Source: Candidatus Roseilinea sp. (GTDB taxonomy: Bacteria; Chloroflexota; Anaerolineae; J036; Brachytrichaceae). Taken from it: DNA of 64,000 nucleotides. Below, in pieces: positions 1 through 10,492 of the stretch. The translations under genes and the position numbers were made by a program. The notes beneath the pieces were generated by a model, which saw only the letters and a list, made by a program, of their open reading frames with translations, did not search any database and was not told the origin of the DNA. Position 1 is the stretch's first letter. Each line of letters starts with the position of its first letter. Location: assembly GCA_026003755.1 (NCBI GenBank), contig BPHV01000001.1, positions 904,393 through 968,392 of the forward strand. The letters run 5' to 3'.

Positions 1-771
1 GAGAACAGGCGCTACAGCCACGCGCACCGGCGCGTGCATGCGTATATCCAAGATGTGATCGCGCAGCGTCGCGCCATGCCGGTCGAACGCTGGCCGAACG
101 ACTTGCTGAGCAAGCTGATGCTAGCGCGCGACGAGGAAACCGGCGAAGCGGTATCCGATGCGTTGCTGCGCGACGAGACGATCACCCTGTTCTTTGCCGG
201 CCACGAAACAACCGCGCGCACGTTGACCTTTGCTTGGTATGCGTTAGCCAAGCAGCCAGAAGTCGCCCGCCGACTGCGCGACGAAATTGACACGGTGCTG
301 GGCGATCGCGAGCCGACGGTCGAGGATCTCAAGCGCATGCCTTACACCTTGCAGGTCATCAAGGAAACGATGCGGTTGTATCCAGCCGCACCGCTCTATG
401 CGCGTGACGCGACCCAGGACGACGTGATTGACGGGAAGCGCATCCCCGCCGGCTCCACCGTCATCCTCGCCCCTTTTCTCACACATCGCCATCCTCGGTT
501 CTGGGATGAGCCGGAGCGATTCGATCCAGAGCGCTGGACGCCGGAGCGCGAAGCGTCGCAACACCCCTACGCCTATCATCCTTTCGCAGCCGGACAACGC
601 ATCTGCCTGGGGAACAACTTCTCGCTATTCGAGTCGCATATCCTGCTGGCGATGCTGGCGCGGCAATTTACGCCCGAATTGGCCAACCCGCGACACGACC
701 CACAGCTCGACATGGCCGGCACGCTGATCTCTCGCAATGGCATGCCGATGCGCATCGCACAACGGCGGTGA
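1..771 (+). CDS. Cytochrome P450 (5' end outside the window)
   Basis: This is the C-terminal part of a heme-thiolate monooxygenase. The frame is open to base 1, so the GTG at 34 is probably not the true start. Numbering from that GTG, residues 55-60 (AGHETT) are the I-helix oxygen-activation motif. They are followed by the ExxR motif (ETMRLYP), a PERF-type segment (PERFDPERW) and the heme-ligand loop FAAGQRICLG with its cysteine. All landmarks are intact, so the visible part looks functional. The family hydroxylates hydrophobic substrates with electrons from a partner reductase or ferredoxin, and no such partner is visible here. The substrate cannot be told from sequence. Confidence 0.93.
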   Translation, partial: ENRRYSHAHRRVHAYIQDVIAQRRAMPVERWPNDLLSKLMLARDEETGEAVSDALLRDETITLFFAGHETTARTLTFAWYALAKQPEVARRLRDEIDTVLGDREPTVEDLKRMPYTLQVIKETMRLYPAAPLYARDATQDDVIDGKRIPAGSTVILAPFLTHRHPRFWDEPERFDPERWTPEREASQHPYAYHPFAAGQRICLGNNFSLFESHILLAMLARQFTPELANPRHDPQLDMAGTLISRNGMPMRIAQRR

Positions 772-827
772 GCTTGCCCCAAAGCCCCCAACGGCATCGC
801 GGCGGCTTACCTCGCGCAAGGCTGCGC

Positions 828-1634
828 TTACCGAGTCGCCGGCAGCGCAGCCATCTCTAAAGTGACGCATAAGCCCACGTGATCCGACGGATACAGGGTT
901 GGATCGGAGGGCGAGGGCTTGTTTAACACCACCTCGCACGAGCGCACGTGGAAGTTATCGTCCACAAAGATGTAGTCAAGCGTGCCGCGCCAAGGCTCGG
1001 GCTGGCGATGAGCGATCAGATTGCCGACCAGGCTCAACCCTTTGCGCGCGGCATGAAACCGATACACCAGCGGCGTCGGACAGGTGTAATCCGGCTCCCG
1101 TCCATGCGCGACTTCATACGCCGACGAAAACGATTCCTTCATCATGCGGATCGTGCGCATCTCGGGAGTGGCGTTGAAGTCGCCGCAGACGACCACCGGA
1201 TAGCTCGCTGCAGCCAACCGCAACCAATTGAGCACCCGCTGCACCTGGTGCGTGCGCTTGATGTGGTCGTAGACGTGAAACATGAAATGGCCGTTGACTA
1301 TCACAATCGGCCGATCCCCTACGCGCAAGCGCACGGCTTGCGCAACGCGCGACTGCGCAACCAGGCTGAGTGTATGGCACCCCTCGACCGGCAGTCGGCT
1401 GAGCGTGGCAATGGCTTCGCGCTTGGCCAACGCGCCGGTCTTGGGCGAGGTATGCACGGTGTATCCGCCGAGCTGCTCCGCCAGCCACTCCGCGTTGTTG
1501 TGCGGCAGGCTCACCTCCTGCAGCGCGATCACATCCGGCTGTAGCTCGGCCAACTCACGGACGATCAACTTGCGCCGATCGGGCCAACGCGACGGTTTGT
1601 TGAGCAAGTTGAAGGTGACCAGCTTAAACATCAC
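828..1634 (-). CDS. Endonuclease/exonuclease/phosphatase family protein
   Basis: This 268-residue protein has the motif order of the DNase I/AP endonuclease/inositol phosphatase superfamily. FNLLN comes first, then LQEV with the metal-binding Glu, NGHF in mid-protein, GDFNATPE with catalytic Asp and Asn, and SDHVGL near the C-terminus with the catalytic His. The family hydrolyses phosphodiester or phosphomonoester bonds with Mg2+. There is no signal peptide, so it is probably cytoplasmic. A GTG and an ATG lie side by side at the start, and the ATG at 1631 is an equally good initiator. The substrate is unknown. It ends convergently with the P450 gene. Confidence 0.85.
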   Translation of the reverse strand: MMFKLVTFNLLNKPSRWPDRRKLIVRELAELQPDVIALQEVSLPHNNAEWLAEQLGGYTVHTSPKTGALAKREAIATLSRLPVEGCHTLSLVAQSRVAQAVRLRVGDRPIVIVNGHFMFHVYDHIKRTHQVQRVLNWLRLAAASYPVVVCGDFNATPEMRTIRMMKESFSSAYEVAHGREPDYTCPTPLVYRFHAARKGLSLVGNLIAHRQPEPWRGTLDYIFVDDNFHVRSCEVVLNKPSPSDPTLYPSDHVGLCVTLEMAALPATR

Positions 1635-1652
1635 TCTCGCCTAACGGGATCC

Positions 1653-3476
1653 TCAGGCGCCGCCGGCCTGTGTCACTTTTGCTGCCAAATCGCGATCGAA
1701 CGGCGGGGCGCGCACAATCAGCTTGCCATCCGACACAGCGACATCCGCCGCCGACAGCAGCGCGCCGGAGAATGTGTCGAACCACTGCACGCGATGCCGG
1801 CCAGCGCCCAGCGCTTCCAGTTCCAACGTGACGGCATCCAGGCGGCGCGGCATGAACCGAAAGGTGTGTTCTTCAGCCTGGCCGGTCGCGATCTGAACAC
1901 CGTATTGATACGCGCCCTCGTCCATGTTGTAGGCGCGGTTGCGCAGCCAGACCAGAACGCGATCCGGCGCGCGCAATCCCAGCGCGATGGCGTCTTGCTC
2001 CGGCGTAACGACGATCGCCGTCGGCGCGTAGCGTGCCAGGTCCTCGCCGCGCAGGAAGGCCGAGAGGCCCCGGTAATGCGACCATAGGCCGGCCGGCTCC
2101 ACCAGCGTATCCCACCACCAATACAGGGCCGTACTGGCAAAGCCGTTGAAGGGCGCCGCCCACAGGCCATTGTGGAACTGGATGCCCTCGCGCGTCAACG
2201 CATTTGGCTGCTCCAAGGTGAAGGTGGCGGCAAATTCGCCGATCACAACCGGCTTATGGGCCACATCCTTCATGTGCTGGAAGAAGGCGCGCCCGCCCTC
2301 AACTGGTCTGAACCAGCGCGCATCCTCGCCGATATATTCGTGGCGTTGCACCACGTCAATCTCCGGCATGTTCCAGATGTGAGGATCGCCTGGAACCGAG
2401 TAACTCGTGGTGACCAGGTGACGATAAGGGTCATGCGCGCGCAACTCGGCCGTCATTTCCTCGATCCACCGTCGGAGCAGTTCGGTCTCCACCATCTCGG
2501 TGAAATCCACCTCGTTCCACCACTCCCACGCCAGCAGATGCGTGGCATAGGCCCAGCGAGCAGCGATATAACGCAGCCGTCGCTTGAACAACGCGCGCGC
2601 CGCCGGATCGGTCGCAAAGTCACGCGGCCGAGCGCACGGCCCGCCGTTCGCAGCGTTGTAAGGATTCTCGCGCCACAGCGGATACACGTTCAGGCTAAAC
2701 TGACTGTAGTCCAGCAGGGTGAGCTGGATATAGATGCCGCGCGCCTCGGCCATCTCAAAAACCTGATCCAGGTAGTGGGCGCGATCCATACGCGCGGTGT
2801 AATCGCCCAGCGGCGTGTCGCGCCACTCCAGGCTGAACGACTGCGGCGCCATCCAGATGCGCGCCGTGTTTGCGCCGTTCGCCCGCAACGCATCGAACCA
2901 GCGCCGGTAGTCGCCGATTGGGTCATCCTTCCACCACGCCAAGTTGAGGCCGATGGCGAAGAATGGCGTGCCGTCATCGAAGGCCAAATAGCGCGGGTTG
3001 CGCCGATCTACGCGCAGGAAGCCATGGGAACCAGGCAACGGCGGGGATACCTGAAAGGCTACCGGCTCACCGGCGAAGGCGAACGGCTTGCGGAGCAACG
3101 GCTGCGCGCGCCACTCGCCTTCTGCCGTCGGCGAGAAGCGCGCCCGCCATCCTTGCTGCCGCTCATGGCTGTAAAAGTAGGCAGGCACTTCCACCACATC
3201 GCCCTGCGGCGACGTGAAGCGCACATCGATCTCAATTTGATTCGGATCAAAGGGATTATCGGCCCGAATGGGGGTGACGAGGTCGAACTCGAGTTTGCGC
3301 CACTTGGGAATGCGGCGACTGGACACGCGCCGGATGCACAGCGTAGCGCAGTCAGCGTCTGTCTCGAAGGGTTCGAGGGTGAACGCCGGCGCCGGCGTCG
3401 GCGGCGCCGGCGGCAGCGCGGTCGCACAACCGGTCAACCACACGGCGCACGCCAGCGCCGCAGCCCGATAATTCAT
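1653..3476 (-). CDS. Secreted lipoprotein glycoside hydrolase, clan GH-A-like with N-terminal DUF5060-like domain
   Basis: This 607-residue protein begins with a lipoprotein signal (lipobox LTGC, Cys17) and a Pro/Ala linker. Residues about 45-145 form a beta-rich domain resembling DUF5060. A TIM-barrel follows, opening with the motif FFAIGLNLAWW. The barrel carries the two glutamates expected of a retaining clan GH-A hydrolase: Glu322 in WEWWNEVD (acid/base) and Glu414 in VIGEFAA (nucleophile). The C-terminal 150 residues look like a beta-sandwich. I infer an outward-facing polysaccharide hydrolase; the substrate is not readable. A plus-strand open frame covering most of this gene is a shadow. 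Confidence 0.85.
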   Translation of the reverse strand: MNYRAAALACAVWLTGCATALPPAPPTPAPAFTLEPFETDADCATLCIRRVSSRRIPKWRKLEFDLVTPIRADNPFDPNQIEIDVRFTSPQGDVVEVPAYFYSHERQQGWRARFSPTAEGEWRAQPLLRKPFAFAGEPVAFQVSPPLPGSHGFLRVDRRNPRYLAFDDGTPFFAIGLNLAWWKDDPIGDYRRWFDALRANGANTARIWMAPQSFSLEWRDTPLGDYTARMDRAHYLDQVFEMAEARGIYIQLTLLDYSQFSLNVYPLWRENPYNAANGGPCARPRDFATDPAARALFKRRLRYIAARWAYATHLLAWEWWNEVDFTEMVETELLRRWIEEMTAELRAHDPYRHLVTTSYSVPGDPHIWNMPEIDVVQRHEYIGEDARWFRPVEGGRAFFQHMKDVAHKPVVIGEFAATFTLEQPNALTREGIQFHNGLWAAPFNGFASTALYWWWDTLVEPAGLWSHYRGLSAFLRGEDLARYAPTAIVVTPEQDAIALGLRAPDRVLVWLRNRAYNMDEGAYQYGVQIATGQAEEHTFRFMPRRLDAVTLELEALGAGRHRVQWFDTFSGALLSAADVAVSDGKLIVRAPPFDRDLAAKVTQAGGA

Positions 3477-3559
3477 GCAACTGCCATTTTAGCCAGTCGT
3501 ACGGGCGCATCCGTGAAGGGATGGCAACCGCCGAATCCGCTGCTATCCGAAGTGCGCGC

Positions 3560-4390
3560 TCACCGCATTCGCCGATAGATGAACTCTTCAGACGGATAAG
3601 CCGGCCCAGCGGCGACTTGTGATGCAGCCGCCGCATCCACCATCCAGAATAACTTGCCGCGGGTCGGCGCGATAAGCTGCGCAGGCAGCGCTTGCGGCTG
3701 GTATTCGCCCAGCAGCACGCGCCGCAGCGTCCCTGCCTTGCTCGCCCCGCTCACCATGAAGCACACCACATCCGCAGCATTGATCAACGGCGGCGTGAAC
3801 GTGATGCGCGCTGGGACGTTCGCCTGGGGCACGACCTGCGACGCGACGAGCCGCGACCGTTCCGCCAGCGCCGGCGTGTGGGGGAAGAGCGAGGCAGTAT
3901 GACCGTCATCGCCCATGCCTAGCAGGATCAGGTCAAAGGTTGGCCGCGCAGGATCGGCAACGGCAGCGACCCTCGACCGGATCTCGGCCTCGTATTGCTC
4001 AGCCGCGCCTGCCAAGCCAAGTTCGGTCTGCACGCGATGCACGTTCTCCGGCGGAATAGGCACATGAGCGATCAGCGCATCGTATGCCAGATTGTAGTTG
4101 CTGTCTGGGTGATCATGCGGCACCGCGCGCTCGTCGCTCCACCACAGATGCACGCGCTGCCAATCGAGCTGGTCTGCGTAGGGTGGGCCGGATAGGCGAC
4201 GATACAGCGCCTTTGGCGTGCTGCCGCCGCTCAGGGCGAGATGGCAGGCGCTGCGTCGCTCAATCGCTTTGCGCCCCCAGAAGACCACCGCCTTAGCCGC
4301 TAGTTCGGCCATCGCCTCCGGCGTCGGCTCGACCTGCAGATAGTAGGTGCCATCGTCGTTCATGACGATGACGAAGGGCGCGCCGGACAT
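3560..4390 (-). CDS. pgl: 6-phosphogluconolactonase
   Basis: This 276-residue protein hydrolyses 6-phosphoglucono-delta-lactone, the second step of the oxidative pentose phosphate pathway. It belongs to the NagB/DevB family. Landmarks are SGGSTP (54-59), WSDER (84-88) and GMGDDGHTASLFP (158-170), the last holding the catalytic His. The chosen ATG at 4390 shares one base with the zwf stop codon (TGATG), the usual form of translational coupling. An in-frame GTG 15 bases upstream lies inside zwf and is less likely. Length is normal for the family. Confidence 0.95.
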   Translation of the reverse strand: MSGAPFVIVMNDDGTYYLQVEPTPEAMAELAAKAVVFWGRKAIERRSACHLALSGGSTPKALYRRLSGPPYADQLDWQRVHLWWSDERAVPHDHPDSNYNLAYDALIAHVPIPPENVHRVQTELGLAGAAEQYEAEIRSRVAAVADPARPTFDLILLGMGDDGHTASLFPHTPALAERSRLVASQVVPQANVPARITFTPPLINAADVVCFMVSGASKAGTLRRVLLGEYQPQALPAQLIAPTRGKLFWMVDAAAASQVAAGPAYPSEEFIYRRMR

Positions 4391-5892
4391 CACAGCACAT
4401 GCCACTTGCGCCCGTCGGCGGCGAGGAAATCGTCAGCTTCCTTTGGCCCCCACGATCCCGAGCGATATAGCTCGATGAACGAGCCGCCGCCTGCCTCCCA
4501 GCGCTCAATCACCGGCGTGATGAGCGCCCACGACGCCTCAACCTCATCGCTGCGGGTGAACAAGGTCGAATCGCCCAGCATCGCATCGAGGATCAAGCGC
4601 TCGTAGGCCTCTGGCGCCGCAGTCTTGAATGTGCTGCCGTAGTTGAAGTCCATCACCACCGTCTGGATGTTGTCGCCGCTGCCGGGCACCTTCGCGCCAA
4701 ACCGGAGCGAAATGCCCTCATGCGGTTGGATGTTCATGACCAGCAGGTTAGGCTCGATGGCGCGGGCGATGGTCTCTTTGAAGAGCAGCAGGGGCGGCAT
4801 CTTGAATTGGATGACGATCTCGGTCAGGCGCTTGGCCATGCGCTTGCCGCTGCGGATGTAGAAGGGGACGCCGGCCCAGCGCCAGTTGTCCACAAACAGC
4901 TTCATCGCCAGATAGGTCTCGGTGGTGGAATCGGGCGCCACACCCTCTTCTTGTGTGTAGCCAGGCACGAGCTGACCGTCTATCTTGCCGGGGCCATACT
5001 GTCCGCGCACCGTGCCATCGCCGCGCGATGTATCCACGCGCAGCGCCTTGAGCACTTTCACCTTTTCGTTGCGCACGGCGTCGGCGCTGAACTCCGCCGG
5101 CGGCTCCATCGCCGTCAACGCCAGCAGTTGCAGCAGATGATTCTGAACAATATCGCGGATGACCCCGGCTTTTTCGTAATACGAGCCGCGATTGCCGATG
5201 CCGATGCTTTCGGCTACGGTGATCTGCACGTTATCAACGTAGCGCCGATCCCAGATCGGCTCGAAGATGCCGTTGGCGAAGCGGAAGACGAAGATATTCT
5301 GAACCGTCTCCTTGCCCAGGTAGTGGTCAATGCGATAAACCTGCTCCTCGCGAAAGAAACGATGCACGTGCGCGTTTAACTCGCGCGCCGATTGCAGGTC
5401 GTGGCCGAACGGCTTCTCGATGATGATGCGCGACCAGTGGTGATCGCTGCCGGCGGCGCCGGTGCACAGCACACTACCGACGTTCTGGATAATGATGGGA
5501 TACACCTCCGGCGGCGTCGCGAGGTAGAACAAGCGATTCGCGCCGCTGCCGTGCGCTCGCTCAATCGCTTCCAGCCGCTTACACAGCACCTCGTAATCGG
5601 CCGCTGCGCCGTAGTCGCCCTGCTGATAGTGCAGACTCCGGGCAAATTTCTCCCAAATCGTCTCGTTGATCGGCTTTGAGCGGGCAAACTCCTCACACGC
5701 GGCGCGCATCTCCTCGCGGAATGATTCGTTGGTCTTCGCCTTGCGCGCGAAGCCGATCATAGCGAATTCATCAGGCAGCAACCCATCGCACATCAGGCTG
5801 TAGAGCGCCGGGATGAGCTTGCGCTGCGTCAAGTCCCCCGAGGCGCCAAAGATAACCAGGATGCACGGTTCGGGTCTCTTGGAAGGGTTCAT
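4390..5892 (-). CDS. zwf: Glucose-6-phosphate 1-dehydrogenase
   Basis: This 500-residue enzyme oxidises glucose-6-phosphate with NAD(P)+, the entry step of the oxidative pentose phosphate pathway. The N-terminal GASGDLTQRK (16-25) is the nucleotide-binding signature. EKPFG (159-163) and RIDHYLGKE (187-195) are the substrate-binding and catalytic segments, including the active-site His and Lys. The ATG at 5892 gives the normal family length. The reading frame continues 25 codons upstream, but that part runs through an intergenic heptamer array and is not conserved. It is coupled to pgl and follows gnd on the same strand. Confidence 0.96.
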   Translation of the reverse strand: MNPSKRPEPCILVIFGASGDLTQRKLIPALYSLMCDGLLPDEFAMIGFARKAKTNESFREEMRAACEEFARSKPINETIWEKFARSLHYQQGDYGAAADYEVLCKRLEAIERAHGSGANRLFYLATPPEVYPIIIQNVGSVLCTGAAGSDHHWSRIIIEKPFGHDLQSARELNAHVHRFFREEQVYRIDHYLGKETVQNIFVFRFANGIFEPIWDRRYVDNVQITVAESIGIGNRGSYYEKAGVIRDIVQNHLLQLLALTAMEPPAEFSADAVRNEKVKVLKALRVDTSRGDGTVRGQYGPGKIDGQLVPGYTQEEGVAPDSTTETYLAMKLFVDNWRWAGVPFYIRSGKRMAKRLTEIVIQFKMPPLLLFKETIARAIEPNLLVMNIQPHEGISLRFGAKVPGSGDNIQTVVMDFNYGSTFKTAAPEAYERLILDAMLGDSTLFTRSDEVEASWALITPVIERWEAGGGSFIELYRSGSWGPKEADDFLAADGRKWHVL

Positions 5893-5900
5893 AGCAAGCA

Positions 5901-5921
5901 GTCGGCGGTCAGAGGTTAGGG
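5901..5921 (+). repeat. Tandem heptamer repeat, 3 units (GTcGGcG type)
   Basis: Three consecutive 7-base units (GTCGGCG, GTCAGAG, GTTAGGG) lie just upstream of zwf, between it and gnd. They share GTnnGnG in register with no offset. It is one of a dispersed set of period-7 arrays in this window. Confidence 0.6.
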
Positions 5922-6000
5922 CGATTCCGGCAGCCGGAGTCGAGAGCGATAAGACGCAAGCGCGCAACCGGCCGCCGAATCAACCCCCTCAGGATTCCGT

Positions 6001-6900
<900 letters not shown>

Positions 6901-6946
6901 GATGTCTTTGTCTCCCTTTGGTCAAGCGTCTATGTGAAGTTGGATG

Positions 6947-9919
6947 TCATACGAGGCGCCTGGCCGATCCGACTTCGCGTTTCTCCGCCGAGGAGCGTCC
7001 CGCGACGGCGTGCGCCTCGTCAGGTTTCACCTTCGCAGTTCGCTTCGTTCGGGCGCGTCGCGGTGCTGCCTCGGACGCCTTAGTGGACGCGACCGACCGG
7101 CGCGAACCGCCACTCACCACCTTGATCACTTTCCCCAACGCGGCTTCCCAATCGGCGCCCAAATGCAGCCGCAAGACGCGCCGCTGATGAGCCTTGAGCG
7201 ATTCGAAGTCGCCCAGCGCCTGCGCGCGAATCAACGTGCCGAACGAGAACGGCTCTCCCGCAATCAGCACATCCTCCTTTGGATCGTAGGTCAGTTGCAG
7301 CGCCACAATGTTGTTCGCGCCACCTTTATGCAACTGCCCGGTGCTGTGCAAGAAGCGCGGCCCATAGCCCACGGTGACCGGCACGCCGGTTTTTTCGCGG
7401 ATCAGGTGGCGCAGCCACGTGAGTTGCTGGCCCGCCGAGTCGGAATACGGCAAATAGGCGTGGATGGCGATATAGTCGCCAGGCTTGGCTTGGCGTAGGA
7501 ATTTGTTGAGCTGCCCATTGGCGGAGCGGCTGGTCCACTCATTGCTGAATGCGCCGCTTTGCTCAAACTCGTCGAGCAGGCGCTTGGTGTTGACTTTGCT
7601 CTCAGTGACGTTTGGTTCGTCGAAGGGGTTTACGCCGATCACCACGCCGGCGATGGCCGTGGCAAATTCCCAGCGGAAGAACTCGGCGCCCAGGTCGTAG
7701 GCGTCGCTTAGCGTCAGGGTGAGCACCGGCAAGCCGGCCTTCACCAGGTTGGCGACGAAGCGATCATAGGTCTCATCGCCGGACAGCCGGATATGCACGA
7801 AGAAGCGATCAGGGCTGAGCGCGGCGACGCCCGATTTGTCGTGCGCCGCATCGCGCAGCGCCACCGGCGCGCCATCCGCACTCAGGTCACCCACCACCGG
7901 CACAATGCCGCGCTCCTGCTTGCCCAGGCTTTCGGCAATCAGTTGCTCGACCCAGTAGCCGAACGCTTCGATCTGCGGGGAGAGGATGAAAGTGACCTTG
8001 TCGCGTCCGTTCAAGGCCAACCCACCCATGAGGGCGCCGAGATACAGGCCGGGATTCGTTGCGCTATCCGGCTTGCACCAATGCGCCATCTGCGCCGCGC
8101 GCGCAAGCAGTTTGGCGATGTCCAACCCCTGCAAAGCCGCCGGCACCAATCCAAAATAGGAGAGCGCCGAGTAACGCCCACCGATGTCCGGCGGATTGAT
8201 GAACACCCTGCCGAACCCTTCCTCGATAGCGAGGCGCTGCAGCGACGTGCCTTCGTCGGTGATGGCGACGAAGTGCTGGCCGGCCGTTTCGCCCACCGTC
8301 TCGTCCACCTTCGCGCGGAAGTACTTATAAAACGCGTTGACTTCCAATGTGCTGCCCGACTTGCTGGACACGATGAACAGCGTCTTCCTGAGATCGAGCC
8401 GGCGTTCCAGGCTCAGCACCGTCGTAGGGTCGGTGGTATCCAGCACGTGCATCCGCAGGCCGGTCACACCTTCGGCAGGGGTGAAAGTCGCGCGCATGAC
8501 ATCGGGCGCCAGCGAACTGCCACCCATGCCCAGCACCACGGCGTCGGTCATGCCCATGCTGCGCACCTGCTCGCGGAAGGCATGCAGTTCGTCCACGCGC
8601 GGCTTCATCGTCTCGATCACCGAAAGCCAGCCCAGGCGGTTGCTGATGACCTTGATATGCTCCGGCGCCGTCGTCCACAGTGACGCATCGCGTTGCCACA
8701 CGCGTGAGGCGGCCTTTATCTTCACCAGTTCCTCGACATAGACCGGCGCCGACGACGCGCCGGACGCTTCGCCGCGCGCCGCGACGGCCGCGCGTTTGTC
8801 CTCGATGCCTTTGAGCAGCGACTCAAAGGCATCGGCGAACAGCCTGACGCCATCGTCCTGTAGCTTTTGCCACACGTGCTGCATCGAGATACCGACCGCC
8901 TCGAGTTCTTCGAGCGTGCGCCGGGCATCGGCCATCCCATCACGCAAGGTCGGCGCGACTACGCCGTGGTCGCGGAAGGCCTTCAGCGTCGCCGGCGGCA
9001 GCGTGTTCACCGTGTGCTCGCCGATGAGCGCCTCAACGTAGTAGGTGTCCTTGTAGGCCGGGTTCTTCGTGCTGGTGCTCGCCCACAGGATGCGCTGCAC
9101 ACGTGCCCCGCGGTCGGCCAGCGCTTTGAACTCCGGCTCGGAGAAGATGCGCTCGAAGATCTCATAGGCCAGCTTGGCGTTGGCGATGGCCGCCTTGCCC
9201 TTCAGAGCTCGTAGCCGTTCGCGCTGCGCCGCATCGTGCTCCGGCAGCGCAGCGATCTTCTCATCGAGCAGCTTGTCCACCAGCGTATCCACTCGGCTGA
9301 CGAAGAAGGAAGCGACTGAGGCAACGTTGAGCGACTGGCCCTTCATCGCGCGCTCTTGCAAGCCGGCCAAGTAGGCGCGCGCGACGGCCGCGTAGCCGTC
9401 GAGCGAGAAGATCAGCGTCACGTTGATGTTGATGCCGTCGGCGATCAGCGTCTGGATGGCCGGGATGCCCTCCGGCGTGGCCGGCACCTTGACCATCAGG
9501 TTTTTGCGGCCTACGAGCTTGAACAGCCGCCGCGCCTCGCTCACCGTGCCCTCGTAGTCATGCGCCAGCAGCGGCGACACTTCCAGGCTGACGTAACCGT
9601 CCAGGCCGTTGGTCTGCTCATAGATCGGCTCGAGCAAGTCCGCCGCCGCCTGGATGTCGGCGATGGCGAGCGCCTCGTAGATCATGTTGGCGTCGGCGCC
9701 GCGTTGCACCAGGGCGATGATGTCATCGTCGTAGTCGGTGCTGCCGGTGATGGCCTTCTCGAAGATGGCCGGGTTCGAGGTCAGGCCAAGGACGCCGTAG
9801 TCGTCAATGAGCGACTGCATTTCACCAGAGGTGATAATGCTGCGCTGAATGTTATCGTACCAAAAGCTCTGGCCATACGTTCGCACATCGAAGTTGGGAT
9901 TCCCATTATGACTGGTCAT
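6947..9919 (-). CDS. tal-pgi: Bifunctional transaldolase / glucose-6-phosphate isomerase
   Basis: This 990-residue fusion has a transaldolase at residues 1 to about 375: GLTSNPAIFEKAI at 45-57 and the Schiff-base lysine Lys144 in LMVKVPATPEG. A phosphoglucose isomerase domain follows at about 395-930. Its landmarks are VLGMGGSSLAPDV, FIVSSKSGSTLE, the GGRYSALS loop and an EAFGYWVEQLIAESLGK segment. The last 55 residues are a basic Ser/Ala/Arg/Lys-rich tail with no visible fold. The fusion links the non-oxidative pentose phosphate pathway to glycolysis in one chain and is known from several bacterial phyla. It is the longest gene of the pgl-zwf-gnd-tal/pgi block, 46 bases upstream of gnd. Confidence 0.95.
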   Translation of the reverse strand: MTSHNGNPNFDVRTYGQSFWYDNIQRSIITSGEMQSLIDDYGVLGLTSNPAIFEKAITGSTDYDDDIIALVQRGADANMIYEALAIADIQAAADLLEPIYEQTNGLDGYVSLEVSPLLAHDYEGTVSEARRLFKLVGRKNLMVKVPATPEGIPAIQTLIADGININVTLIFSLDGYAAVARAYLAGLQERAMKGQSLNVASVASFFVSRVDTLVDKLLDEKIAALPEHDAAQRERLRALKGKAAIANAKLAYEIFERIFSEPEFKALADRGARVQRILWASTSTKNPAYKDTYYVEALIGEHTVNTLPPATLKAFRDHGVVAPTLRDGMADARRTLEELEAVGISMQHVWQKLQDDGVRLFADAFESLLKGIEDKRAAVAARGEASGASSAPVYVEELVKIKAASRVWQRDASLWTTAPEHIKVISNRLGWLSVIETMKPRVDELHAFREQVRSMGMTDAVVLGMGGSSLAPDVMRATFTPAEGVTGLRMHVLDTTDPTTVLSLERRLDLRKTLFIVSSKSGSTLEVNAFYKYFRAKVDETVGETAGQHFVAITDEGTSLQRLAIEEGFGRVFINPPDIGGRYSALSYFGLVPAALQGLDIAKLLARAAQMAHWCKPDSATNPGLYLGALMGGLALNGRDKVTFILSPQIEAFGYWVEQLIAESLGKQERGIVPVVGDLSADGAPVALRDAAHDKSGVAALSPDRFFVHIRLSGDETYDRFVANLVKAGLPVLTLTLSDAYDLGAEFFRWEFATAIAGVVIGVNPFDEPNVTESKVNTKRLLDEFEQSGAFSNEWTSRSANGQLNKFLRQAKPGDYIAIHAYLPYSDSAGQQLTWLRHLIREKTGVPVTVGYGPRFLHSTGQLHKGGANNIVALQLTYDPKEDVLIAGEPFSFGTLIRAQALGDFESLKAHQRRVLRLHLGADWEAALGKVIKVVSGGSRRSVASTKASEAAPRRARTKRTAKVKPDEAHAVAGRSSAEKREVGSARRLV

Positions 9920-9970
9920 GGCTCATCAGAGAAGCTCTAAGCGCGCCGTGCGAGCGCGCGCCCGCGCACG

Positions 9971-10423
9971 TCACGCGCAAGCCTCGCGCTCCATTTGCTC
10001 GACTTTCTCCAGACGCGCAACGTAGCGCTCGACGCCGTTGAAGCGCGCGCCTAAAAAGGCGCGTATCACTTCCGCCGCCAGCTCGACGCCGATGACGCGC
10101 GCGCCGAGCACAATCACGTTCATGTCGTCGTGTTCCACACCCTGGCGCGCGGAGTAGGTGTCGTGGCATACACAGGCGCGAATCCCGCGCATCTTGTTCG
10201 CAGCGATGCACATGCCAACGCCACTGCCGCAGATGAGCACCCCGCGTTCGGCCAGACCGCGTTGGAGCGCCTCGCCCACGGCGCGCGCAAAGTCTGGATA
10301 ATCCGATCGGTCTGCATTGAATGCGCCCAGGTCCAGCACCTCGTGGCCGTCTTGTTTGAGGAGTTCGACAAGCGAGGTTTTGAGCAGAAAGCCGACGTGA
10401 TCGGCTGCTATAGCAACTCGCAT
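9971..10423 (-). CDS. rpiB: Ribose-5-phosphate isomerase B family protein
   Basis: This 150-residue protein is of the RpiB/LacAB family and interconverts ribose-5-phosphate and ribulose-5-phosphate. AADHVGF (6-12) is the N-terminal phosphate-site motif. Cys65 in ICGSGVGM is the catalytic base position, and HDTYSARQGVEHDDMNV (87-103) carries the active-site His. The loop reads GSGVGM where GTGxGM is usual. I chose the ATG at 10423 because the other in-frame ATG, at 10432, overlaps a perfect TATAAT box. This start leaves almost no leader, so the mRNA may be leaderless. The gene completes the pentose phosphate set in front of tal-pgi. Confidence 0.92.
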   Translation of the reverse strand: MRVAIAADHVGFLLKTSLVELLKQDGHEVLDLGAFNADRSDYPDFARAVGEALQRGLAERGVLICGSGVGMCIAANKMRGIRACVCHDTYSARQGVEHDDMNVIVLGARVIGVELAAEVIRAFLGARFNGVERYVARLEKVEQMEREACA

Positions 10424-10430
10424 CTGCCTC

Positions 10431-10459
10431 ATTATATGCGTTGAGCCGATCTTTATCCA
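10431..10459 (-). promoter_or_regulatory. Predicted sigma-70 type promoter of rpiB
   Basis: On the minus strand, TGGATA (10459-10454) and a perfect TATAAT (10436-10431) are 17 bases apart. Transcription should begin near 10424, directly at the rpiB ATG at 10423, so the transcript would be leaderless or nearly so. An AT-rich box this good is rare in this GC-rich DNA. Confidence 0.55.
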
Positions 10460-10492
10460 GGTTCGCTTTCACTGCCTCATGCAGCCTAGCGC

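Noticed and set aside
2172-3578. A 468-codon open frame on the plus strand opposite the glycoside hydrolase gene
   Set aside because: It has no recognisable motif and is Arg/His-rich, as expected for the antisense of a GC-rich gene. The minus-strand protein has a lipobox and both catalytic glutamates.
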